Source: Wolfiporia cocos
Lineage: Eukaryota > Basidiomycota > Agaricomycetes > Polyporales > Phaeolaceae
Length of the DNA stretch: 64,000 nt
Assembly (NCBI GenBank): GCA_029448655.1
Contig: JACCLO010000067.1
Span: 1-64,000 of the forward strand
Direction of reading: 5' to 3'
In this document: one piece after another, positions 32,921 through 43,386 of the stretch
Numbering within the stretch: the first letter of the stretch is position 1
How the letters are laid out: every line of letters starts with the position of its first letter
Program-made: the position numbers and the translations under genes
Notes under the pieces: model-generated
The model's input: only the letters and a program-made list of their open reading frames with translations
The model's database searches: none
Told to the model about the DNA's origin: nothing

Positions 32921-33480
32921 TCACCTGTTCGTGCGACTCAGGACCAGGAAGAAGATAAGACGGTGTCCGAGGAAGGTCCGACTGTGATGGAGGTCGATTC
33001 GTAGGGCGTCGTCTGGTGGATGTGTCGCATCGCGAGCACGGCCGTGTTGCATTGTGTTTTCGAGCTGTTGTTCATGGCTTTCGTTTGACTCGGCGTAGAC
33101 ACCGTCGAACGCGGGGCCTGGAGCCGCACTGGCCGCACCGCTGGGCAGCTGAGGCTGGAGGGAGCTGTATCGGCACCGTGAGAGGACGCGAGAGTCTGGC
33201 GTCGGCGACACCGACCTGGAACGGGCTTGGCGCAGCGAGTGCGCAGACGGGTTGAAATGTCCGCACTTCGGGCAGACATATTCTGCACGTGGCGGGTGAC
33301 GGTCAAGGGCAAGGTCAGGTGGGAGGTGCTGACGTCGACCCCACAGCCAATTGGTCGCTGACCGTCGTAAAGGGCACAGAATTGTACATACCAAGTGTAT
33401 CGCCGGCTCATGACCACGAAGATAATGATAAGTTGGGCGCTGCAAGTCACGAATGCCGGATAGACCGTTATCGAGCAATG
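32921..33480 (-). pseudogene. Possible Lunapark-type zinc-ribbon C-terminal fragment
   Basis: A minus-strand frame reads EYVCPKCGHFNPSAHSLRQA, resembling the second half of the zinc ribbon of Lunapark, the ER three-way-junction protein (YVCPxCxxFNPSA), followed by a Ser/Pro-rich low-complexity tail. The first CxxC half and the membrane hairpin expected upstream were not found in a clean frame. Likely a relic or a badly split 3' end. Other zinc-ribbon proteins are possible. Confidence 0.45.
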
Positions 33481-33665
33481 GGAAGTGTTTGAGTGGAGAG
33501 CGAATAAGCGCCGATCACTGGGTCCAGCGCGGGCATTATATTGCACATGGCCGGCGAATGAGCACCCAGCGATGTGGCACGTGCTGCGTATCACGCTGCA
33601 TCCGTGCTGTGGGAATGCCACGCTGTCACCTTACACCCAATCCACTCTGCAACGATCTGATAATA

Positions 33666-34285
33666 ATGGAGCCAACAGAGGTCCAAATTTACGGATTGAA
33701 TCTTTTGAAGGAACACACAGACATGTTTCATAATCACATATCCACTGCTTTCCCGACACAGATTGGTGAACTATACAAATGGCATGCCAAGGGCAGGCAT
33801 GCATTGGTACATTACATTCTTTTTATTTTTGCTACTCTACTAATGAATGCAAAGTTGTATACTGAGGAGATAATCAGAGATTTTCGATTGGAGGACGACG
33901 AACTAGCAACCAACTTCCACAGAGACCCTAGGATTTTATTAGGTCGTCAAAAACTTGATTTTGCCTTGAAGTTATTCAACCTTGGGCTGGATGCTGAGGC
34001 ATTCCAGCTACCCAAGTTGGAGATTGAGCTGAAGGAAGGGCCCAAGACTGACACTACAGACCAGAATGCAGATTGCAGAGGAATAGTAAGTCTTGTGAAT
34101 GATTAGCACAAAATGGCTTGAATTTAAATTTCTGCATCTAGAAGCGGCCTACTTCAGAATTGGAAGAAGCAGGCCAGGGTCCCAAGCGCCAAAAAGTGGA
34201 GGAGAGACTTCCTCAATTTTTGCCTCTAGGTGATGGCAAACCATCCTCCAAGTTGGAAGATTGGGAAGATGAAGCCTCAAAGTAG
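33666..34285 (+). CDS. Two-exon gene of unknown function (187 aa)
   Basis: ATG at 33666 opens 140 codons to 34085. A canonical intron follows, GTAAGT (34086) to CTAG (34141), and exon 2 (34142-34285) continues in phase to TAG. The protein starts MEPTEVQIYGLNLLKEHTDM, is mostly helical and acidic, and carries a basic nuclear-localisation-like patch GPKRQKVEER near the end. No family recognised. The gene is visibly more AT-rich than its neighbours and lies tail-to-tail with the AlkB-like relic, so the pair may have arrived together (inference). A longer open frame extends upstream to 33453 but lacks supporting features. Confidence 0.6.
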
Positions 34286-34429
34286 TATGTATGTCATTTT
34301 ACATTCTCATTGAAGCAGCTTGCAGTTTACTGAGGCTTGAGTACAGAATGCTTTCATGATGGTTTAGGACTGTATAGGGTGTACATACTTGCAAATAGGA
34401 ATCTGCATGAGGTTGTCCTTTGTCTCAAC

Positions 34430-35990
34430 ATACATATCTATCACCGTGATCACACCCTGTGAACATCCTTGCACACATCAAATATGTAGTCATAGCATGA
34501 TCATGCTTGCCCTCATGTGCAAATACTAGTGAGAAATGCTCCACTTCCACTTCAGCGACTGCTGATGAGTACTGGAAAGAAAGCTCAGTACTTTGGAAGG
34601 AAGATACATCACCATGCATACCAATGCTCATGCTGGTCCGATTCAGTGAATACTGGTTGGAATGAATGTCAGCTGGGTAGCAAAGACAGTGCCACAATGT
34701 ACCTTGAAATCATCACCGTTGAAGATAAGGATATCTCCGTGCTCTAGGGTCACGAGGAGTACCGGCCCCTCCCTTTTGACAGATTTCGTAATGGAGTCTG
34801 TGATTTGAGCAACTTGCATATCCAGAATGCTCACACTGTTACTCGGCGCTGGGACATCGGAATCGTCTATGTCCATAGGCCCGCATGAGTCGTTAGCTCC
34901 GTGCGGGAGTTCCTTCTTAGGAGATCCACGCTCTGCGACGGTGATTGGCAGAAGCTGCTGTACACCTGGAGCTAATGATTTGGGGCGCATCGACAACTCT
35001 GCATCGGCGCCGAGGTACATCATGTATACAGGGGAATTTTTCGCAGCAAGCACGTTCTGGCACAACTTCTGTCTTGGGGAAAGCCATGAATAGTAAATTC
35101 AGAACTCACCTTCTTTGAGCCAGGGAGAACCCAAGCCAAGTAATTCATTTCTGTCCCCCTCCTTCAGCGGCCAAGCGGCTTTGAAGCAGTGCGTGTGCTT
35201 GCAATATACAGAGCGGGGCATGTGTCGTGGCCGCTGTCGTATCTTGATTGTTGAATGAGCAGGTGTAATAGGCCTCTGCGGACGCACAGAATGTTTTAGA
35301 ATCAATACATACGCACCGCTGTCCGTGCTCACCTTTAAAGGAACCCTTGCTATCCTGGAGCAATGACAATTCAACTTTCGTCAGCATCTCTCTGAAGAGC
35401 CTGGTCGGCTGCTCCTGCAACTCTGCCCCGTTACAGGTATAAATAAATAAATAAATAAGCTTGGCAGAGACGCCATCCTTTGTCATATACGCTAAACGCG
35501 AGCCATCAGCAACGTCCGTTACGGTGGTTTGACACGCTCGGACGGCCTGTCACACGACAATGTCACTGGAGAAATACCACGGGAATTATGCATGGTATGA
35601 ACATCCGCAGGAGGTATACAGTTGCTTTCCTGCGCGAATGTATGAGTGCTTGCTTCGGCCGCCTCTGGTAGGCACACTCACTGAGCATCCGCTACACAGT
35701 TAATACCATAAATTTCGCTGAGCATTCAGTTTTCCACACTTTACGCATTGCCTTCCGCCATGATAGCTTGTGGCCGAGATGCCATACTCGAAGTCGGCAT
35801 CCATTTGATGATTTGGTGAAGAATGGGGAGGAAGAAAGTGGAAAGGATTGAACATGATATTAGGGTCTGTCTGGTCTGCTCCGATGGAAGGAGGGGCCTG
35901 CCACCAGGGATCAGCACTCCGATCCACCGTTTCGCTACCGGGTACCCAATCGAAAGTGAATTGCCACGAAAATAGTTCTTGACCAGCATC
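34430..35990 (-). pseudogene. AlkB-like 2-oxoglutarate/Fe(II) oxygenase with C4 zinc ribbon, decayed
   Basis: Read on the minus strand from right to left. PPSIGADQTDPNIMFNPFHF is followed by zinc-ribbon residues CVKCGKLNAQRNLWY and, past an in-frame stop, LCSGC. Next come QPTRLFREMLTKVELSL and CVCIDSKTFCASAEAY, then AWPLKEGDRNELLGLGSPWL. The last block is VLLVTLEHGDILIFNGDDFK, the C-terminal jelly-roll strand of AlkB-like oxygenases found in agaricomycetes. A probable intron starts GTACAT after DDFK and ends TTCCAG before YSSAVAEVEV. Such enzymes oxidatively demethylate nucleic acids. The stop inside the ribbon and the lack of a clean HxD make activity doubtful. Confidence 0.6.
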
Positions 35991-36889
35991 GTTTCTCCCC
36001 TGTCATTTGTTCAGCATGCCATCGAAAGGTACCCACGTAGATATCGATGAGATACCATGTTTATGGATTTGATTCCAAAGAAACCCAGGTGTGTACAGCC
36101 ATATTGTTCGCGGAGACTGAATGGCGCCGATTCGAAGACTCTGCACAGCACGATGCAATCCGGACTATCACTTTTGTGGCTGTCCAATAGAACCTTAGCT
36201 TCGGGTGGTGGGCTGATCGGCCGGTTTGAACGACGCGAAGATGTCGGGACTGCACTGTTGAGATAGCTCCGGTGCTTTGTTGGTCAGCGTGCTCGGATCA
36301 TGTCTGGGTTGCAGTTTAAAACTCCCAGAGGTCGAAACATGAGCAGTACATCATTGCAATAGAACCTAACCAGAATGATGCAGAATCGGAGGCACCAAGG
36401 AGGAGTCTGACTTGGATATCGTGGTGATTTTGATGGGGTTGATGATCAAAGGGATTCGATTCTCGTTGACATCCGTCATGATCATAGATGGCAGAGGACG
36501 ATCTTGGTGATAGAGTACGTGCCCGTCGCCGTGATTGGCATGCACATTTTCAGACTGATGTGTCTGTCGGAGATGGACAACGGCAGCTAGCCAGAGCTTG
36601 GCGGTCTATGGCTAGTACAATGCGCAATTGTACCGGATCAAAGCGCAATTGCTACGTAGGCGCCGGTGGGCGCATTCCTGGGAAGTCATAAAACACGGAC
36701 GGCCCGACAAGTCCGGTTCGCTGCCGCTACGTTTGTGGCGGCCACGGTGATATGTGTCCGCTATTGCTATCTGGGCAGCTTAAGTGCAAGTATGGATCGA
36801 AAAATGACGCGGCGCCGTCTTTTCCACACTCGTGCGTGTGATCACACAAGTACAGAACCGCTTACTTGTCAAAGGATGTACCCGACATA
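35991..36889. other. Intergenic interval downstream of MSH4
   Basis: No gene supported. Short open frames on both strands lack motifs. It lies between the 3' end of MSH4 (stop at 36890-36892) and the 5' side of the AlkB-like relic, so it should contain the MSH4 terminator region, but no specific signal is evident. Confidence 0.4.
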
Positions 36890-39800
36890 CTACATGGTAT
36901 CACGGAGGACCTGCATGATCTCCTTCTGGAATCGAGCAAGATGAGCAGCCAACTCTTCATCGGGTAGCGAGGAATGATCGAGCGCTTGCGTGAGTTGGGT
37001 CCGTAGCTGAGAGCGGACTGAAAGTAGCACCTGCCATAAGGAGTACATACCCTGAGGAGGGCCTTGCGCCGTATGGAGACTTTGTTCGAGCGGCTATCCT
37101 GCTCCTGGCGTTCCTCCATCTCGCTCAAGGCTTCTGCGACCCGCCTTCCCTCGGCGAGGACGTCATTCGGTAGATCGGCAAGTCGGGCAAGATCAAGACC
37201 TGGCACAGATGAAACTTAGCTCAGCGTACCACACAATATGTCCAACAAACCGTAGTGGCTCGTCTGTTCCGGCGCTCCGTCGACAACTCTGTGACGAACA
37301 GCAAAGGGCCAAGGTCTCGCAAATGTACGCACCTGTATTGAAAAGTCATGCCAAAGTTCGACGTGGATTGGCGTGACCTCTGCGTCAGAAGTTAACAAAG
37401 ATACACGAAGCGATTGGTATGGAGAACCTGAACGGCAAGATGAAGGCTGACAAGTTCTGTTAGTAACCGAGATGTAATCATTCAAAACCTACTCACTTGA
37501 CAACAGATGGCTGGCGCGACAATGTTGTCGTGAGCTCGCTGAAGTGACTACAGGGCCTGTAAGCAACCCATACATTAGTGATAATGGTACAGGTGCATAC
37601 GTTGCGAAGAAGACATATGACTAGCAAACCAACGGCATTATCAGTAATGTACAGGGACCGCAAAATGAGCCGGTACGACCTTGAGTTTGATGAGTTCCTC
37701 TGCGATGGCATGCGAGATGCCAACTTCTTCCCTTGGAGAGGTGCCGCGGCCAACTTCGTCGATCAGGATGAGAGAATTCTCCGTAGCAATCCCTGGCACA
37801 ATTTCGGCATCAAGATGATGCTGGTTTCATAGTTAGCTCAAGTTACAAACCAACGATCATCGCGCAAGATGCCATCTCACTCGCAAATGTGCTCAGGCTC
37901 TTTTCGATATCGTCGTCGTTCGATAGCCGAGTCAGGAGTGCATCGTGCAGTCTGCATGATACGACATTCAAAGAGGCGGTTTTGGTGATATTTGGAGAAG
38001 GTCCGCACCTGAAGCTACCGTACTCAGCAGGAACAAAGCATCCGCACATTGCCATGACTGTCAGCAGCCCAATCTGCCGCAAGTATATGCTCTTGCCTAT
38101 GGTCACAGACAATCGGATGTTTGTTGACCATATACGGGCTCGGCGTACCTAACATGCTGCGTTGAATCAGCATTGAGCGATAGATATGATGAATCAGATG
38201 ATCAGACGAACTTCGGCCCCTGGACAATTTGAAAAGAGGAAGCCTCGCAGCAATATACATCATTCGGTACAAGCGTCCCGGCCGCCTGAACGTTCTCTAG
38301 AACAGGATGCTGCCCCGCCTTTATGGCTAAGGTTCCCGTGAACTCGGGACGCACTACACCAAGTATTAAGTGGTCACTGTTATCTAACTTAGAGGATGCT
38401 CACCATAGTCACGCACTAAGAAATCAAAACCAAACCTTACAATCAACATCTCTGTCAGTCTAGCATTTACAGGACGTACGAATGCTGGCATGCGCAAAAG
38501 ACCACAACATGTCCACAATGGCAACGGCCTCCGAAGCTTTGTACAGAGCTCCAATGACATCGACGATCTCGGCGATCAACTCTTGTATAATCCTGGTATG
38601 ACCTGTGAGCCGGGTATTGGAATGCCAACCGGTACTACATACTTGTCACTCATGATCAGCGTCTCGTCCAGTGCATCCTTCATGCGCGCGTTTCTCTTCT
38701 TCTGCTCAAGCTGTGAGCATTCTCACACTGGTAACCTCGTACAGGACTGACCAGCTCGATACTAGAAAAGAGCCACCGCTTTCTCTGAGCTGTCACATTC
38801 ACAAAGCCTCTAGGTAGCTCCCCTCGGAGATCTGTCTTCTTCAAAGCAAAAACGAAGCCTGTGTCCTGGTACACTAGACTAAGAGGCAGGTCGTGTTGCT
38901 CCGAGAGTTCGCGGTTCAATGCAAATATATCCCCGACATTCTCCTTGTATGTTTCTCGTGCGACGTCAAGGAGGCGATTGTAGTTTGCCTGATTTGCTGG
39001 ATTTGAGCATTAACAAATGATGTTAAGGAGGAGGAAACATACCTTGACGGCGTACACACGTGCATTCACCGCATTCAGGCCGCGCTGTATAGATCCATCG
39101 AATCTCAACGAAGGCTGCGTTATTTGGCACGTACTTTCGCTGAAGCTTCTTCTTCATTCAATGCTTCGCTAACATGCTGTTCGATTCTTGAAAGTCGCTC
39201 GTCAGAGATCATCTACATCGAACAGGCGCTTAGCGCGCATCCAATCTACAATTATATCTCCAGCACCTACGTCCAGTACGATTCGTAACAGACGGGAGCG
39301 GCTGCCTGTCAAGGCTTTCGCGAGAACGGGCATGTTCTTGACTATGTTTCGGAGACTGAGCATTTGCGCGACGCGAGCGGCAGCAAGCTTTGCAGTGCTT
39401 GTCTCACGCGCCTCGGATGCAGCAAGCTGATGATTCAAATGAGCATTGATACTGTGCATGACCTGAAACGGCGAAAGCTTGCCGAGCAGATTAGCTTATC
39501 GAAGTCCATATTATGGAGGGACTTGAGCGCGTTCTTCATATTGTCGAAACGATTTCCATTCTGTATGAGCTCTTTAAGACAGTAAGCCGAAATAGACACA
39601 TCCATGGAGTTGATAGACCTTCGACGACATCAAGGCGCGCCTCTATAGAAGACTGTCTGCAGCATTATTAGATCAACTCCGTAACGGTTGCAAAATGAGA
39701 TACCAGTGATAGGCGCGAGTACATTTGCCCGGAGGAGGCGAGCACCCATTGCAGTGTATGTATGATTTAATAGCCTAGGTGTGAATTACTTGAATCGTGG

Positions 39801-40637
39801 GCATATATTAAGAGACAGAGAGGGTTTACCCAAACATGGAATGGGTGGACCTCTTGAATGAGATGCTGCCCACCAGCTCCAAGTTTCGAGCAGTCTCGGG
39901 ATCTATCATCATGCTGCCTTCTACTTGTACATATCGTATGAGGAGCGAAGAAGGAGCAAAGCGTAAATTGAGCTTCGACTCTGCATACTCGAATAGCGCG
40001 CTAGCTGCAGAGAGCGCGTAATACCTATTAATGTTGTTCAGTATAGTCGCAAGGTTTCGGACGCATATACCCACTTGCTGGACACCGCGACAAGAGTTGC
40101 AGGCCGCTCATCGTCATCAACTATCAGCTGGTTGACAAAGGCAAGTCCTGCGTTTACAGTTGCAACGCGAAGCATGTGCTCAGTAGTCATATTGCTCACC
40201 AGCATCATCGTTCCAGTATTTTCTCATCACTGGATCGACTGTGGCATCAAACTCTTCGATCATGCACTGCACTAGGACCGAAGTCGACGAGGCTTTCTTT
40301 CCTCCAGATGCCATAGGTGTATCTATCAGAGATAAAAAGGTGTTTGGGACCAGAATAATGGATGGAGAATGCAGATGAAGCTGATGCAGCGTCTTGACAT
40401 ATGTGGGACTGTCCACGAGCTGCGGACCATCATATTGAGCGATGATTCAGTACGAGCTGACTACATGCGCACCTGGATAAGGGAAACCCTCCCGGTATCC
40501 TTGTCCAATGCAGCAAGGCCGACTTCACGTGACACTCCGCGCCCTTCCAGGACATAGCTGGCCTCGTGCCTGGATGATGCGGCGGTCTGGGGTCGGGCGG
40601 TAGCCGGACGCGACTGGGCTGCCCAGCCGCGTGACAT
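36890..40637 (-). CDS. MSH4: MSH4, meiotic MutS homologue
   Basis: MutS-family protein that, with MSH5, clamps and stabilises Holliday-type crossover intermediates in meiosis; it is not a mismatch-repair protein. Exon 1 (40473-40637, exactly 55 codons) starts MSRGWAAQSRPATARPQ and reads EGRGVSREVGLAALDKDTGR. A 53-bp intron (40420-40472, GTGCGC...CAG) follows, then SPTYVKTLHQLHLHSPSIIL, ASALFEYAESKLNLRFAP, EGSMMIDPETARNLELV, AQMLSLRNIVKNMPVL and LPLSLVYQDTGFVFALKK. The ATPase has Walker A rebuilt over a micro-exon as GPNMLGKSIYLRQ, Walker B LILIDEVGRGTS and then ATHFSELTTTL. The C-terminus is RRKALLR, intron, LRTQLTQALDHSSLPDEEL, stop 36890. It has at least ten introns and all parts are collinear with the family, so it is probably functional. 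Confidence 0.9.
38149..38156 (-). other. MSH4: Candidate 8-nt micro-exon of MSH4 (Walker A)
   Basis: The upstream exon ends FQIVQGP plus AA, followed by GTTCGT. The bases CATGTTAG (38149-38156, minus) are preceded by GCAG and followed by GTACGC. The next exon starts GC-AAG-AGC after CATAG. Joining gives GPN-M-L-G-KSIYLRQ, the complete P-loop. Without the micro-exon the motif is lost. MutS proteins normally have NMSGKS, so Leu for Ser is unusual (TTA for TCA). Confidence 0.65.
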
Positions 40638-40944
40638 CGCCGTAGCGGGGTGGGATGAGGCAGGGCGTGCAAAGCCAGGAAAATATGGGACGAGCGTAGC
40701 GATCCAGCGAAAAGGAAAAGGCGCGAGACCGAGGGCGACGACAAATGACGGCGGGTTTGAGTCCCCGCATGCGATCGATCGACGAGCGGTGCCGAATCTC
40801 GGGACATCCTAATAAGGGATCTCAATTGTGCGTACAGGGCAGGTCTGAAACGAATACAATACGAGACTCGAGCAACGGGAGGACGTACAGGATTGTGAAA
40901 GTTAGTTACATGTGTTATCACGCCCACACCGTCCGCCCTATGCC
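40638..40944. promoter_or_regulatory. Divergent promoter region between MSH4 and the next gene
   Basis: About 300 bp separate the MSH4 start codon (minus) from the first coding-like stretch of the plus-strand gene. The two genes point away from each other, so a shared bidirectional promoter is likely. No TATA box or known meiotic operator was identified with confidence. Confidence 0.4.
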
Positions 40945-43016
40945 TTAATTACTGCGTCTGTGTCCATCTTGTCTTCATCCCGCCGCGGTGACAGCGTTGC
41001 GGTGCTCGCTCCTCTCGACGTGGTCCCGCTGAACACGAAGCAGCACGCGGCGCTATCGGGCTGGGACACGCTCCGTGGCCCACGGCGCGTGCTCTACGCC
41101 TTGCAGTCAGGTGTCCTGCGTCCCGTTTGCCGCGATCGGTCCCGCATATATAGTAACTCTTCATATGCACTCGCACTCACCCCCTGGAAGCATCCCTCGC
41201 ACACGTAGTCTCGCCGACCGTCACGACGCTGCCCGCGATACACCTCTCCACGTCCTTCCCCTGCGCCCGGGCGCCACACGACGCAAACGGGCAGGCAGAC
41301 TGGGAGGAGGACGTATCTGCGCTCTTTCAGTAGGCTGGAATGGCATGCCTACACGCACAGCGGTGAGCTGCGCCATCTCCCTTTCACACGCCGATCTCAC
41401 CTCACTCACTCGGCCGCGGCAGGCCGCACGCTGGCGACGCTACCGACCCTTACGTTGCCGTCTACGCGCCGCCCGCGCCGGCGTCCGTCGCAGACGCGGT
41501 GCACGTCCGGTGGACCGGCCTCCTCCACACGCCGTTTGTGACTGACGTCGCGACCGCGCTCATGTTCATCCCCTTCCCTTCCAATCCCTGCCCTCTCATA
41601 GCGGCTCGGTGCTGATTTATTGATATGGTAACTCCGGGCGCCGGGCGCCGGCCACACTTGCTGCTGTGACCGTGCACGGCGTCCCGACTGTGCCTGCGGC
41701 GTATGTTCATGCTGATACTAAGAGGACGGTGCCGCTCGCGCCGTGGGCGGGGTCAGAGGACACGTGATGCTTGCTCCTTGGGAGGAACGAGGAGGGCCGG
41801 GAGGAGGAGGACGTGTGGACGCTGGCGGAGACTAGTGTGGGAAAATGGGACGAGCTGGTGGGTGGGTGATCGAATCCTCCTCCGAACCCCGGCCATAGGT
41901 TTCGACACTGATCGCAATATTGGTCTCCCACTCGAAGCTCAAGCGCTCACTATCCTCGCCAATCGAGACGTCATCCTCGAAGACTTCGAGCAGGTGCGGC
42001 ACTATTTCACGACGCCCCAGCTTCGCAGGTACCTCCTCTTCGATCAAATGCTTCGCGCCGGTCCGATCGACCTCGGGGAGTTCGCGCTGCCGGGTGGCTA
42101 CGAAGCTTTACGGTCGCTATGGGCAGAGGATCTACGGTGCCCTCACCAGTTCTCGGAGTATGACTCCACTGCCAACACGACGATCGTTCACGGGCAGCCA
42201 CTTCCCCCTGGGTTCTTCGATCCGCCGACTACCCCTCACGCCGAGGACAGGGACGCACTCACACCAGTGCAGATCGCTACGTGTGCCGGGCCAGCTGTGT
42301 TGATTTCTTTTGCACACTCGTCTCGTTGCTGTCAGAGCTGAAAATAACAACGATTCTCGGAGACCGGCTCGACCCTTCGAGCATCAAGGCTGGTAAGACA
42401 ACTCCAGGCTCCGACGGCAAAGAAGAGCGTGTTGTTCGAACACTTGGCAGGCGCGAGATCAGCGCCGAGCTCATTGTACGCATCCTCACTTTTTTGAGAA
42501 TCAGCATCATGTACTCATGCTATTTTAAGCTACTTTGCACTGGTCAGAAATCTATTACCGATCTTGTCGCACGGGCAATTTCAGATGCAGTTATACTCGA
42601 TGGATCGAAGAAAGACTCATACGTGTCAAGCGAACAATGCAGGTCGCTGTCCCAAGTAATCCCGCTGCGCCCGACATGCTAGTAGATTCTGCCACGGAGG
42701 GTGGTGATGAACATTTGCACGTACCACATCCGCACTTATTCGCTAGGGATCAAGCAGACTCGTCAAACGACGACTTCGAGCAATTTACGCCTGGCCCTCC
42801 GATGATCAAGACTACGCTCTGTCTCGTGAGCAACCCCCCCTCCCTCCTTTCCTAGTTGCTGTTTGGTGCCTCATAAGACTTCATTTATAGACTAAACAGC
42901 TATATGAGGTTGACGGAGAAGTGGGCGCGAAGATGGATGGGATGCCGGACTTGGAGGCGCATCGGATGTGGCAGTTCTATGGCGTTGAGACCGACGGAGA
43001 CAAGATGTATGAGTGA
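40945..43016 (+). CDS. Unrecognised multi-exon gene beside MSH4
   Basis: A chain of coding-like pieces on the plus strand: GDSVAVLAPLDVVPLNTKQH (about 41000), VSPTVTTLPAIHLSTSFPC to WEEDVSALF (41210-41330), YVAVYAPPAPASVADAVHVR and LLHTPFVTDVATALM (41450-41560), PTVPAAYVHADTKRTVPLAP (41690-41750), EDVWTLAETSVGKWDEL (41810-41850) and LPLEAQALTILANRDVILED (41930-41990). It ends EVDGEVGAKMDGMPDLEAHR...DKMYE and TGA at 43014-43016. Short introns with GT-AG borders are plausible between them. No family recognised, and the first exon and exact borders are not fixed. It might be two genes, split near 41880. Confidence 0.5.
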
Positions 43017-43386
43017 TTGGCTCTCGTATGCATTGTTCGGACATTCTTGTCACTCTACGCCAGCTTTGGTTATGCTTCTTTCTTGTCTTGTACCATTATC
43101 GCATACCTCGCCCTGAAGACAAACGAGCGGCAAGGGTGGCTACTTTCTGCTAATGAGAAATATCATATACCATACATATACCAGCTATGTTTGAAGCGTC
43201 CGCAGAAGCACAAGCTTGTATTCTGGACAACGTCGGCTCGAATCGGCGTCTTAATTCAGAGATGTCTAGTAGCGCGTGCGTTGCGTCGCGTCACGTATTT
43301 GTGATGGATGTGACACTACGCGTTTCCGCGTCGCGCCTTGTTCTTGACAGCCATACTAGTTACTCCTTGTACACCCACCACTTGAA
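43017..43386. other. Intergenic interval
   Basis: Between the stop at 43014-43016 and the next plausible start at 43387. Only short open frames without motifs. Probable promoter of the following plus-strand gene. Confidence 0.4.

Noticed and set aside
35438..35459. AAAT-type short tandem repeat
   Set aside because: Ordinary short microsatellite of about five units with no further structure.
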